Shown in pieces: positions 13,433-25,841 of a stretch of 64,000 bases of DNA (positions are counted from its first letter, which is position 1; each line of letters opens with the position of its first letter). The notes under the pieces are model-generated. The model had not been told where the DNA came from and ran no database searches. It saw only the letters and a program-made list of their open reading frames with translations. A program made the position numbers and the translations under genes. This stretch comes from Daldinia sp. FL1419 (lineage: Eukaryota > Ascomycota > Sordariomycetes > Xylariales > Hypoxylaceae), in the NCBI GenBank assembly GCA_025201765.1, contig MU623348.1:186001-250000 (forward strand), in the 5' to 3' direction.

Positions 13433-14348
13433 CTCTTTCCCTCCTTGCGATTTTCCTCCCCTCGCCCACGGACTCCTTCTGGCCGCATCCTATTCCCGAG
13501 GCCTCGGTGCAACAAACTCTGCGCCGAAGACTGAAGCAGTGGCACCCGGGGTCCCGCAGATGTGTAGAGGCTAACTTGCCGGCCCCTGAGGGAATGTAAC
13601 CGTGATGTTTAGCCGCGCATGTCGTTATGCACAGAATCGGAGTCGATATACGTCTCATAGGACACGGCACATTTCAATTCACAAAACACACAGCCATAAT
13701 AGTTCTAGGGCTTATGTGACGCACGATACAGGAGCTAGGAGAGTAGCTAGGGGTAGCTTTTTGGGTGGCAATATTGAAGTGCGTCTAGTCTACCAAGATT
13801 CGAATAGAGAGATTGACATCTCGTTCCTGCATTACGAAGGAAATCAGCTTCGTGTGTGATCATGCGGTTGACGGTTGAATAAGTGATATAAGTTCGTCAC
13901 ACGAACGATAACCGCATTAAACTCCCAGATCAAGTTCGGACTTCTGCCGATCTGTCACTTAGTATCCATATATGTGGCTTCGGATATCCACCCTGATAAT
14001 GACTTGAGATTAATCCAACCCATGTCGATACGGCCAGTCTGTGGTTCAGGCTCATAAGCACCCATGTTTGATACCCCGATCTTTGCGGTCTATCAGCGAT
14101 TGACCAGTCACAGCGCCTTTCACAAAAAGACCCTCTTTCTTGCCTTGTATAATTTATATGTAGTTGTATCTCAGTCTATACGAATTCCGCCCAGAGGGCG
14201 AGCCAGCCTCCGAATAGTACAAGTCTAAAGTCTAGCCTCCGTCCGTTTCGTGTCTTCGCTAGTCGACTTCAAGTCAAGTCCTTCAATAGTCTTGCTCTCT
14301 CGCTTGCTTCGCTTCGCTCCCCCCATCACTTGTCTTTTCTTCTGCATC
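11959..14348. other. intergenic region between divergent FMO and SAT4-type genes
   Basis: This 2.4-kb gap is the shared upstream region of the monooxygenase (-) and the SAT4-type membrane protein (+). No gene is supportable. It holds a GA-repeat patch near 12160-12182, a perfect hairpin built on the ACCTAGGT motif near 13171-13190, and a 43-base T run. An open frame spanning the T run (13231-13599) is an artefact of that run. Confidence 0.5.
13390..13432. repeat. 43-base poly-T tract
   Basis: Positions 13390-13432 are uninterrupted T, followed by a CT-rich segment. I see no element body or target duplication that would mark it as a retroposon tail. Its exact length may be unreliable because homopolymers are error-prone. 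Confidence 0.9.
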
Positions 14349-15967
14349 ATGTCTTCAGCCGAACAACCACCCGATCCCGCAGCGGCAGCGGCAGCTGCCG
14401 CGGCCATGCTCCAGTTCACCATCGAGGCCTGGACACTACTATCAGTCGGCATACTCGTGACCATGCTTCGGACGTACGCCCGTATAAAAGCTGTAGGACT
14501 AAAGCACCTACAAGCCGACGACTATCTAGCTTGGGTTGGAGTGGTTAGTGTTTGCCCGCGTCTATTAGCGTATATTTGGAGTAATCGCATTCGTAACTGA
14601 CCGTCCTCGCGTAGACCTTCTATGCCGTCGAGACAAGTTTGGCATATTCAGTCGGAGCTGTCGCTCAAGGTTTAGCAAACAATGGTATGACGGATGAGCA
14701 ACGTGCTGCATTATCACCGGATAGCCAAGAATATAAGACGAGGTGCGTAAGCTGAGATGACGTGAAGGAGATTCAATTGGACATCGTGTACTAATTTGGT
14801 CTTTTCAGGGTCACTGGTTCTCAGATCCAACTAGCAGGGTGGTCTTCCTACTCTGTGCTTCTCTGGTCACTCAAGGCGTCGCTACTGGTCTTCTACATGC
14901 GATTGACGGTAAGGACTCATCCGTCATGTTATTGTCTTGAAATATATAACTAAGTGTTGATCTAGGCCGGATTGAACCGAACCTACTTGATTCGTATCTA
15001 CATCGGTTTTGGACTCCTCATCGCTAGTTTCATTGTAATCCTGTTGAATCTCTTCCTTGGCTGCCGACCCTTCCATAAGTACTGGCAGATCTATCCCGAC
15101 CCAGGAAGTATGTTACTTCTCAAAATCCTTACCATGAGATGATACTAACCTACCTTAGACGTCTGCCAGCCCGCCGTGTCTAATGAAGTTATTTGGGTAT
15201 ATTTGTCGATGAATGTGACGACCGATTTATACTTAATTTCTATTCCCGTTCCTATGCTTTGGCAGTCGAGTTTAAAGCCTGCGAAAAAGTTCGGGTTAAT
15301 CGTGCTCTTTAGCGGTGGTCTATTCGTCGTTGCTTGTGCTATCCTGCGTTGCGCTCTCATCGTAACCGTACGTTGTAAACCCGAAAACCTATTTATGGTC
15401 ATATAAGCTCATACAAATTTATAGGACCCCGTCAATGGAGCTCAGCTCGCTGGATCGTGGGCTGTTCGGGAGACCTTTGTCGCCGTTGTTACGACTAACC
15501 TACCAATGGTGTTCCCTCTGATCAAGATGTGGCTTACTCCAGTCCTCGGCTCGTTAATTACGACGGTGCGTTCGCAGCAGAAATTGACCGATAAGGAATC
15601 GAAGAGCGACCTTCGTACGTTCGGTGGTGGAAGTCATCAGAGTTGGCGACGACGTGGGCCTCCTACGGCAAACCCTATCACGAACTTCACATTTAACGAG
15701 AGCGAGGAACGAATAGTGGACGACGTCAAAATGCATGATCTAAAGGGTTGGACCGACACGAGCACTAACGGAAGCTCGCCAATTAGCAGCAACAACCATA
15801 ATATCCACAAGCACGTCGAGGTGGAAGTTGTTAGTGAAGTGCGTGACGAAAGAGACATGGATAACCGACGCCCAGTGATTGGCGACGAGGAGAACCAAAT
15901 GCACGGAAACTACTCTTTCGCCAGAGGCCCTCGGAGAACGAGCTATACCGGCCACGGTCGTACGTAA
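14349..15967 (+). CDS. SAT4-type rhodopsin-domain integral membrane protein, 438 aa
   Basis: Six exons join in phase to 438 codons: 14349-14543, 14615-14742, 14809-14908, 14966-15107, 15159-15367 and 15425-15967. The protein looks like the large fungal family of seven-helix 'rhodopsin domain' proteins (SAT4 type). Hydrophobic segments include the one at about residues 20-40 and others around FYAVETSLAYSVG, SVLLWSLKASLLVFYM, YIGFGLLIASFIVILL, DLYLISIPVPML and LIVLFSGGLFVVACAIL. A CQP motif and a DLYLISIPVP helix are typical of the family. A ten-residue Ala run follows the N terminus. The C-terminal 150 residues are hydrophilic and probably cytosolic. Family members are often near secondary-metabolism genes or act as putative receptors; the role here is unknown. 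ATG 14349 was chosen because the frame upstream has only a GTG. Confidence 0.87.
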
Positions 15968-16526
15968 AAAGATGAGATATAAAGAATAACTAAGGGACGC
16001 GATACTAATATCCTGACGAACTCCCCTCATGGCTGGCTAAGACGGGATAATGCAGGAGGATGTAATAGAAACGGGATATAAAAAGCTGACTTACTCGGCA
16101 CTCGGTTTATTCTGGAGTTTATACGGCGTGTATATAGGTAGGTATCTATCTGTTGTATACAGAAACCCCAAACCGACAAAAAAGGTTTGTTAAGGGATGG
16201 TTAATTCTCAGATTCCGAAGCTCTGGCTGGAAAGAAAAGGGCAAAGGCGCTCTGACGAGCAACACGTAGGGTTTCATTGTGGTCTTTGGAGATACAACTG
16301 TCTGTCTAAGGGGAACTCTAGGAAAGTTAGGAAAGTAGTGTATAGTCTTACAGGATTCCAACAAAGGGCAATACCGACATTCAAATATGTCTCGTGCGGG
16401 GGGGAAAGCGACCCGGTGCCATAGCGCTGGGAAAGGGATCTACATATTAGTACCGATATTAGTACCGAATATACAGAGTGATACCCATCAGACGGTCTTC
16501 ATTTAGTTTCCTATTGAGTACACAGA
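15968..16526. other. convergent intergenic spacer
   Basis: This spacer lies between the 3' ends of the SAT4-type gene (+) and the NmrA-like gene (-). I see no gene. A short GTATATAGGTAGGTA patch lies at about 16129-16145. Confidence 0.5.
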
Positions 16527-17493
16527 TCATCTGTCCATAGCAAGCTTGACGATGGCCTTCAGCTCATCTCTTTCTAAGCCTCTTATGCCCAACAAATCGT
16601 TATCCCGGACCGGAAAGTATCCGCCCCAGCCTTTACCGATGAATGCCCTATTAATGAACATGGCGATCACCTCCTCGCTATGGTCACCTTCTGCCCAACG
16701 CCGGAGGGCCTCGCTTTCCAAATCCTCGGTTTTAGACTGAGTAATATCCCACCCGTCACTAGCGCCCAGCTCCCTGGCTATGGCAATTAATTCGTTCTGG
16801 GTCGTGTTGACGCTAGAGATCCTCACCGGACGATTAGCCGTCTCTTCCAGGTGGGTCAAGATGCCGATTACGGCTTGGGCGATGTCGTCGTAAGTCGTAG
16901 CGCAGAATAGTACGTCACCGCCATCTTTGATATCAGCCTTACGCTGCTTTACGTCCACGATGAAGTCCAAGGTCCAGTCCGGTCCGAGAAACGAGGCATT
17001 GTGAATCGTAGTCCACGAGAACGGTGGGTTTTCCATCACCTTTTGCTCGCAGCGCTGACGAATGGCAATCTTAGGTTGGTAGATGGGGAAAGCGGCCAGC
17101 TTGGGATTTAAAAGATCGTTACCGTACTCAGAAGGAATCATTCTCTTCACACCGGCTTTAGCCGCCGCATCGACAAGACTTTTCTGCACGTGGATGGCTT
17201 CGAAGGCCATTGCGGACACGAGCGCATCCTGCCCTTGAAGAGCAGAAGCCAATGAGTCAACAGAATCGTAGTTTACTTGCTTGACGGTGACGTCTGTGGG
17301 AAGCTCGTGCCGCCGATTCTCGTCACGCGTGAGAACAGTCACTTCGAAGAGTTTCGAAGCCAGAAGACGGTCGACGATTGGACGGCCGATCTTCCCAGTT
17401 GCCTAATCAAACCAGTAAGCTCCTGTCTCGGGGGAAATGGGCAAGGGTGGAGCGACGAACCCCTACAACGGCGACATTTTTAATTGTAGTCAT
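16527..17493 (-). CDS. NmrA-like / isoflavone-reductase-like NAD(P)-binding protein, 302 aa
   Basis: Two exons (17461-17493 and 16527-17402) flank a 58-bp intron in phase 0, giving 302 aa. The N terminus holds the atypical short-chain dehydrogenase motif GATGKIG (residues 11-17), reconstructed exactly across the splice, preceded by a hydrophobic beta strand. PSEYGND and FPIYQPK stretches in the middle match the NmrA/PCBER-like family, which includes NADPH-dependent reductases of phenolic compounds and redox-sensing regulators. There are no transmembrane or signal segments, so it is probably cytosolic. The donor (GTTCGT) departs from the GTAAGT consensus, but skipping the intron would destroy the dinucleotide motif. 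It is convergent with the SAT4-type gene. Whether it is an enzyme or a regulator cannot be told from sequence. Confidence 0.87.
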
Positions 17494-20400
17494 TGCGGAA
17501 AACAAAAAAAGAAATGTCAAAAAGCTTGGGTGCGGTGGATAAGCTATGACTGGTGGGCTTATGGCTTTCTGGACAGCATGGGCCGTTATGGAACACAGGG
17601 CTGGGTTATCTGGTTGTTCGGGCAAATGCCTCGTGGAGAAATTTATCGAAGATGTGGGATGATGTTGGGGGGCACAGGAAAGTTGGTCTCTGAACGGAAT
17701 TTTATGATGATTATATGTAAGTACTATATGTATGTCACCGGCCACGTTGCGTACACGTTGCGTACACGAGCCTGATGCTTAGATATCCTGCCAGGTTGAG
17801 GGATCCAGGTGGAGTGAATCCTGTTTTTCTTTCAGCCAGGCGTTCGGGAAAAGCTTGCGGATGGTGGCGTACCAAGAAACCCGACAACCACGACGCTGGT
17901 AATGACTTTGTTTTGTTTTCGTGGGCGTAATTGGGCGCCTTGAAAGCCCACCCGTGATGCCGTTAGTTAAAAAAGAAAAAAAAAGAAAAAAAAGGAGTCC
18001 ACACCGGCGAATACTAGATTTATCTTCCATGGCTTTGGAACGGGCCGCTTTGACGGTCGGCCCACTCTCATTTGCTTCTTCGTGTCTTCCAATGAGCAAG
18101 CTAGAAGCTTTCCTATTACGGTGGCTTCATATCGAGACCGAAAGGACCAGCGCACGAGTACATCAATACAAGAAGCATATAGGTAGGTATGTTAGCATAT
18201 GGAAAAAAAAGGTAGGGTAGTCCAGCATATCAGCACATCAGCACATCACGAAACCCCTTGCCGCCGTCTGCAACTCTGGCAATCGCTAAAGAAAACCCAA
18301 CATTGCCAAACATGTCAGATATGCCAGGGGTGGGCTGGGGAAAGCTGGTCGACGAGTGGTGGAACTAAGCGTGGCATAAAAGTTACGAAGCGGTTACGAA
18401 GCAAAGGCGGCATCGTTCTAAGCGTTTCTGGTGTGCTGTAAATGTAGGAACGTACGTGCCTATGTGTGCTATGTGTGCTATGTGTGCTATGTGTGCTATG
18501 TGTGTGTGTGAGTGTGTGTGCCGTTGTATACTACCATCCTACATCGTAGTAGTCTGCCTAGGTACCTAAGGTAAGGTCGTAGTGTAGTAGTAGGAATTCC
18601 GGCAGTCCCATGCCGCCCCCTGGAACCACCCTATAGGATATTAAGTTAAGAATGGGGAAAGCTGCAGGTTCAGCCGAAGGCCCTGTCAGAACCCTTAAGT
18701 CCCCTGCGTGGGCTCTATAGATCCTTGTCAACTCCACCGTTTTACCCCCTCAACTGACAACTGTACCTACTTTAGAGGTCCAGGGAAGAGAGAAAGGTTA
18801 ACATCGACGAGAGGGATACAAGTCCGGGCTGTAACAGCGGAATGGTGAGTGTTCAATGTAACATACCGCTTCTTCAGTGGACTCTCGAGCCATTCGCTGA
18901 TCTTGTCCTCTCGATTGGAACCACTCCATGAAGAAAAGTCCAAATGGAACAAATGGATAATTCTCTTTTCCAATCTTTTATTTTCCCTTTTCCTCCTTCC
19001 GCGCCCCCCTGCTGACTCGCATCCGGGACCGCCGCCTATTACCGCTGAATCGTTGCTGACTCTGACTCTCCTTCCCAAGGTTTTCCAAAAGCTTTTCCCC
19101 AAAGGTCTCGCAACGCCTTGCATGGTGCGCACTGACTTTCTTCTTCACCTTACCTACCTAGTCTCCCTCTCCGAGCTCTCGGTAGCGCCCTAAGGAGCGA
19201 CCCCCCGGACCGTAGCGCCCCCTAAGCCCCAACCAGCCTAGTTCCCTTGTGTACGTTCCTCCACGGTCTTCGTTATCTTCAGTACGGGGAGTGAGAGCAT
19301 CGTGCCAAGTGGACGGTATTGCTGACGACCAGTCCTTGCATACTTGCGTATGTATGCACGCATCCCAACGAGACCTCCTATTTTCATTTTCATTTTCAAC
19401 GACCAGCCACGTGGTCTTGGATAGGTCGAGCTTCAGCCTCTTTAATAAGTATCTTGGGGATCAAGTAGGAAGTTTTCGTCAGAGCCACGGCTCTTATCAC
19501 GACGACACGTTCCCATCGGAAAGTCTACTGCTAACTTGACGGCACGCCTCGCCTATATGGAGGATCATGCCCCATGTCTAGAATAGAAGAATGGTGACAC
19601 CGCTATGGCTAAAACCCTGCTGACGTTGAATTTGTTTTTATTTTTATTTTTTTTTATCCTCCGATGAATTAAGACGGACTGAAGACGGGGCGAAAACAGG
19701 GTCCGGGGCTGAGTCAAACTAGAGGTCGCCGAAGCCATCCCTAAGGAGATCAGCGATCAGCCCAACTGATGATAACTCTCAACTGCAAAGAGGACCCATC
19801 GATCACCCCAAGTACCAGGAAATATCGATATCCGCCAGTCTTACGCAGACACATAAGCAACGAGGTAGAGCACATGGACATGACGTACTAATAAGTAGTT
19901 GACTCGTATAATGAAATTTTTATACTCACAGGCGTGCTGGCGTCCTGGGCGTTTTCTCGCTACCTCTCTAGACAAGCCATATCAGCCCCATTAAACGTCG
20001 AGGGAGAAAAGCTATGACGCCTTGTTCTCTCTCTTTTTTTTTTTTTTTTTTTTTTTCCTTTTACTTTTTTTCTCCCCATCAGCCGTGGGACCCATGGCCA
20101 GTTCCAGAAGGAGTGGAGAGGAAATGAGATTTCTTCATGGCTTTCCGTTCTCCGGCCGGCATAATACTTTCCTCTTGGATACATAGACCACACACACTTG
20201 TACCTCCTGTGCATTTATCCCTTGTGACAAGCATTCCATTGGGCATGCCATGTCAGTGACGAGGTTGTTGCGGGGCAACATGATTGGATGCATCCTTTAT
20301 GGACAATTGCCTGATTGGTTAAAGAGAAAAGTTTCTACCGAGTTGATAATCTGGCTAACAAAACCCGTGGACGATTGAACATGCGTGCGTATCGGTGGCC

Positions 20401-20665
20401 AAGATGGTTTATGGATCCCCTTGCCGCCCCAAAGTAACTCGTACGGAACGCCTCGACGCTGGGCATCATCGGGCTTAGGATAGACGAGCAATGTCCTCCC
20501 TCATTTGTCACGGTCTGGGTCCAACCAAGCTGCACTGGCCAGAGGCTCCCGAGAAGTATAAGTAAGCTCGCTGCCTACTCCGCTCCCCATCTTTCTCCTG
20601 CAATGTGACATGTAATGTAATAGAGAGAGCATCAATATTCCCGTCTTCTCTTACAGCAGTTCGTC
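17494..20665. other. 3.2-kb intergenic region with simple repeats
   Basis: No supportable gene. It contains a 9-bp tandem repeat (18461-18520), a CT-rich patch near 18960-19020 and a T run near 20034-20056. The right end is the promoter of the P450 gene, with a TATAAG box-like sequence near 20557-20562, about 105 bp upstream of its ATG. Several small open frames (17921-18220, 18849-19193) show only low-complexity translations. Confidence 0.5.
18461..18520. repeat. tandem 9-bp repeat TATGTGTGC
   Basis: Four full copies of TATGTGTGC run from 18461 to 18496, followed by a partial copy grading into a TG dinucleotide run. This is a simple satellite. Confidence 0.85.
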
Positions 20666-22351
20666 ATGGCTTTCTCGTTGCTCTTCGCCGCCTGCGGCCT
20701 CGTCGTCTTCTCCCTATACTCTATTGTCCAGTGGCTCTTGACATGTCGGCGACGAAGTCACATGAAGAGGCAGAACGGCTGCCTTCCTCCCAAGAAGCTT
20801 CCCCAGCTGGACCCCATCATGGGGACTGACGTCGTTATGCAGAACCTCGGGGCCGCAAAGAAGCACGGCTTCCTCGACCTCCTCAGGACTCGACACGCCA
20901 CCAATGGCCTCACATTCACCACGAACACCTACTTGCGGACCACCATCAACACGTGCGACCCGACCCTCATCCAGAACGTTCTGTCGTTCCAGTTCCAGGA
21001 CTTCGGAATGGGTCCCTTGCGACGAAAGAGCGCTTCTCCACTCCTGGGGCGAGGTATCTTCACCACGGATGACGATATCTGGGCTCATCAGCGTGCTCTA
21101 ATCCGGCCAAGCTTCGTCCGGGCCCAAGTAACCGATTTTGGAATCTTCGGTCATCATGTAGACCAGCTTATCGCTCTTATCGCCCGCCGCAACTACGAAG
21201 TCGACCTCCAGCAGCTGTTTTTCCGCATGGTAATTTGTGACCCTTGTGGCCCGTCTTATTCCCCTTTCCGGATTCGGTAACTAACACCGCTCGGCAGGTA
21301 CTCGACTCCAATAGCGAATACATGTTCGGAGAATCCGTTGGTCTGATGTCAGAGAATGCGTCTGAAGCCGCTACCACGTTTCATCACGCGCTCGACTACG
21401 CTCAGCAGGGTACCATCCTACGACTACGTCTCGGAAATCTCATGTTCGCTCACCGGGACAAGAAGTTCCGGGATTCCTGCGGTACTGTCCACGCGTATGC
21501 TGACAAGTTCGTTGCACAAGCGCTGGAATACCGGCGTAAGCAATCCATGCTTCCTTCTGAGAAGAAGGACAAGGACGAAGGTGTTCGTCAGAAATACGTC
21601 TTCTTGAACGAGCTTGCCAAGGATACAGAGGACCCAATCATGCTTCGAGATCAGATTGTAAACATGCTCCTGGCCGCTCGCGACACTACCGCCGGTTTGC
21701 TCGCTTTCGTCTTCTTCATGCTGGCCCGACATCCTGACGTCTTTGATAAGCTTCGTGCTGACGTCCTGGAACACTACTGCGAACCCTTGACGTACGAAGC
21801 TCTGATGGACATGAAGTATCTTCGATACGTAATACACGAAAGTAAGCTTTGAATCCATCCGCCTTTTTCTTTTTTCTTTTTTCTTTTTTTTTTCTTATTC
21901 CTTCCCAAATAACTAACATGGTCAATCAGCTCTCCGCCTTTTCCCTCCTATCGCCACCAACAGCCGCATGGCTAACAAGGATACTGTCCTTCCCGTCGGC
22001 GGAGGTCCTGATGGAAAATCACCCCTTTTCGTTGCCAAGAACCACGTGGTTACTTACAGCACCTTTGTGATGCACAGGCGGAAGGAATTCTTCGGTGAAG
22101 ATGCCGACGAATTCCGACCGGAGCGATGGGAGAATCTTCGTCCTGGTTGGGAGTTTCTGCCCTTTAATGGAGGACCAAGAATCTGCCCGGGCCAAAAGTT
22201 CGCCTTGACCGAGTCATCATACACGATCGCGCGCCTCCTTCACGCGTTCTCTAGGATTGAGAACCTCGACCCGACCGATTGGAGAGAGCAATTGACACTG
22301 TCATTGACACTCAACAACGGCGTACAATGCCGTCTAACGCCGGCGGAATAA
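20666..22351 (+). CDS. cytochrome P450, CYP52-like, 509 aa
   Basis: Three exons (20666-21229, 21298-21841 and 21930-22351) give 509 aa. The N terminus is a hydrophobic anchor (residues 2-25) followed by basic residues, as in ER-bound microsomal P450s. The I-helix motif AARDTT is at 314-319. The ExxR pair is E369/R372, with intron 2 falling just after E369. The heme loop FNGGPRICPG carries the axial Cys at about 455. The PLRRKSASPLLGRGIF region and overall layout resemble the CYP52 clan of fatty-acid/alkane omega-hydroxylases and related fungal families; the substrate is inferred only from that resemblance. A reductase partner is not encoded nearby. The two introns (68 and 88 bp) have normal borders, and the second has a long pyrimidine tract before its acceptor. 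Confidence 0.93.
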
Positions 22352-25300
22352 GGCAAACTAGCCTTTCATTTTCTTCTTTTTCTTTCGTTCATCTTTTTAC
22401 CACGAAATGTCTTACGACAGGGCTACAGCCTCCTTGATGACTGGGCACGGGGGCGGTTATGGTGTTGGAATACAGAAAAAAAAAGGCAACTTTGGTGGGG
22501 TTACTGTACATCTTTCTAATTAGAATTCGTGTGTGATACACGTAGCGTAATAGCTTTTTCTTTTTTATGTATGTATTCAGGGTATGAGGCGGGTGGTTGG
22601 TTTTTTTTGTGTTTTTTTTTTTTTTGTTTTTTTTATAGCTATCCAGCTTTTCTTCGGACTTTGGTTTAGACACTTGACCTCGCGATCAAAATGGTGGATA
22701 AGATTCCCCTCGTTAATCGATCAGATGGTGGATGGGAATTCTCTCGTTAATCAATTGGATTGGTTGCTGAGCGTACTGAAACGATATATTTGCTACTTCT
22801 CGTTATGATTTTGTGCCGTAAAGAAGAGTCAGATGCCGTATTGCAGTGTAGTGTAAATTTTTTCGGGAGCGTCTTGGTTATTTACCAGTCGTAAAGCAGC
22901 TTACCCCGAGTCATGAGGCTTAAGCCTAAAAGTCAGCACTGAAAGCTATCCGTCGGTCTGACGTTGTCTTATATAAAACCACTCGCCCGGCCAAGCTTCC
23001 CGAGTAGCACCAGGAATGGGGCGTGACCAACCTGCGGCCACAAGAATAAATATCAAGGTTGAACCCTGAGAAGCGCATGAATATGATGATTATTAAGTGC
23101 CAATGGAACGGGAATCCATGCAGGTATTACGCATGCTTCGTATAGCAACGTCGGGATTTGCTATCAGTACGACGATGCCGGGATGCCGGCAGACAGGCAT
23201 AAATAAAGGTTAGGACGAAATTGAGTCAACATACCAGTCTAGTGACGAAATGAGGTGTCGTCAAGTGAGACTATTTGATATTTGTGTGGGCATATATGAT
23301 GAAGTGCCACTGGTGTCAAATCTCCTAATGGTGAATATTCTCCGATATGAGACACTGTGATCCAAATATTTATATTGATCACATCCGGCGCGGCCCGAGG
23401 TTTGGTATTCCAACCCCAATATTTCAAAAGCCATACGAGTAGGTTCTGTTGGAGTGGCTGGTCATCTCATACGTATTCACCTATCTGCCTGCTCGTGTGT
23501 AACCAGTATTTTATATACGGTATAACTTGACTACCCCTATCTTGAATCGTAGCCTACCCCTCACACGGGAGCTGACCTTCCTAGAGTTCATATGTGTTTC
23601 CCAGCTAAGAGAATACATATTACAAAGCTCGTGATCAGGTGTGATAGAATGGTCCCCCCAAATTTACCCCATCGAATCGGTTATTAAGGTGATCCGTTGG
23701 TAGGGTCGTACGATGACGATTGTTTAACAAGATTCTCTATACAGTCAGCTAACAACACTCGACACTCGAAATGCAAAAGTTCCACAACGACCAAGACAAA
23801 AAACGAAAGCCATCATCCATGTCTATTCATCGTAAAGACCTCGACCGGGATTAACGTTGCTAGCTATTATGGGGATTCCAACTGAAAATCCTCAAACATC
23901 ATTTGTCAAACGGTACGAGACCTGCATTAATACGGGGGCGTATTCATATCGTATCGAAACGCCACGTCACGCTAGCTTTTCATACATAAGATCTGATAAC
24001 TAAACCTTATCTATCGTGGTTTGGTTTAGTTCTAGTTGGTGCGGCTTAAAAAAGCAAGGTCAAGGATGCAAGATCCCAGGGAAAAAAAAGTGCTGTTGGT
24101 TCCTCCATCCCCCCCCCCCTCCCCCCCTCCCCTTTGAGGCTTGGATCGATCGGTCTACCTGACCTCAGCACGTGGCATCGTTGCATGGCACCCTTACAGC
24201 CTTAAGACCCACTATCGTTGATGATATAATGCAACGCACCATTAGTTAAATCCCTTGTTTGAACCAGCCATACATGGCGGTTGCGGCGTTCGTAATTAAT
24301 TATATCAGGTATCTATTAAGTTCGTGGGTAAAAGCCCAATTAAGAGCCTCAATCTGAATCCAACTACTTGCCATCCCTAGGAATCAGGATCGATGCGGGA
24401 TCATCTCCAATTCCTCTTGTGGGGCTATCGAGGTCTTTGCTAGGTTCCCCCGAGAACGAAACCCCCTTATCAACCACGAAGGTTCCTTTATCAAAGCGTA
24501 TCTTCTTTGTATTAATCAATGATATTTTATCGTTACGTGTATTCTGACGTCCAATAATCAATAGGGAATAATCGCGTTGTGTTACCAATGATATCAATGC
24601 GCCGATATCCCTCGCTCTCTTATACGCCCAAACAGATTCATCTTATAGACGCCTACTAAAACGGTTACGGTATATTTATCTTCCAGATATGGTTCCAAAG
24701 TCGGTAGGGGAGGGATTTAAACAACGTTTCCAAGCCTAGGTAATTACCTTGTTGAAAGGGGAGATTTGGACTAGACGAACGGATTGCTTCAAGATATAAA
24801 TAGTCACTTATGGAAAATTGAGGTCGATGAAATACCTTCGCATTAAATTCAACAATATAGCTAACTACATAGGTAGGTTTAGTGCAACGACCCAAATCCC
24901 AATAAATTGGGAAGAGCTAAGATCGAAAGTTCTATTAATGGTTGGATTTCGAGTATATGGGGAGTGGTCAGAATAAGCCGAGATATGTCTCCAAGCCACT
25001 ATAGTATCATGTAAGACTAAAGAGCGAAAAGATTCATATATACAAACGAATGAATTGCATACATAGATAATGATAACTTCCAAGGAATGTTAGGGTAGTG
25101 GCTCATAATCCCAACCCTTATTAAAAAGGCCTGGTGGTGTAATAAGGATACATACTATTATATCACGATTCTTATAACGAGGTGCGACGAGATGTTGAAG
25201 TTAAAAAATATCTACGGGCTCAAATCTGGATTCAGATACTAGTTGAAGCCTTTTCTCATTTTTGCTTCTTCCTATTTCTCTTCTCTCTATCGTTTGTCTT

Positions 25301-25841
25301 TTTTTTCGGTAATTTAAACCCTGTGTTTATCTCCATATGAACTTGAATCCTGCTAGCAACATTCGAAGGGCATATTCAGGGAGGTCTAATATCGGCTTGT
25401 AATAACCAATTATTATAGTAAAGTTACCTAATTGGCTAATGCTATAATTGCTTCCTTTGGTGACCGACACCTAGATAGTCTGGGAAAACATAATATTCCT
25501 ACTCAATCCTGCCTGTATGCCATCTACCCCTAATATAGTCTATTTAAGTTTGTGATAATTCACGTATCCAACCATTTCCAAGGAAGCAAGCTAACTCGAT
25601 CATAGAAAAAAAAAAAACCTGCGTGGTGGTCAAGGGCGAGTCGATTGTCACGTCACATGACAGGTAAAGACATGTACTAACATGATACGCTCTTCATTTC
25701 ACTGCAACCCTGGAATGCTCGAATTTAACTGAATCATTCGTCGAAAGGTTCGCACGGCGAGTCTACTCGACCGACCGAGTATCCCATCTCTATCTCCTCT
25801 TTTCCCTCCGGCGACTATCCGCCCCTCAGCTCCCCAGTCTT
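22352..25841. other. 3.5-kb AT-rich desert
   Basis: I see no gene. Small open frames (for example 24364-24597 and 24665-24895 on -) are unrecognised and AT-rich. The stretch includes a poly-C/CT tract at 24109-24132, T-rich runs near 22602-22636 and an A run near 25605-25617. It separates the P450 gene from an isolated GC-rich thioredoxin gene. Confidence 0.5.
24109..24132. repeat. poly-C tract (G-rich on the - strand)
   Basis: Eleven C, then T, seven C, T and four C in a row. The complementary strand has three G runs of four or more plus neighbouring G, so folding into a quadruplex is conceivable. There is no gene link. Confidence 0.8.

Noticed and set aside
13231..13670. Open frames on both strands across the poly-T tract
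   Set aside because: They stay open only because the T run reads as Phe or Lys repeats; no motif or codon bias supports a gene.
17407..17775. Overlapping 112-codon frames on both strands upstream of the NmrA-like gene
   Set aside because: The minus frame is the 5' leader plus first exon and intron of the NmrA-like gene; the plus frame is its shadow.
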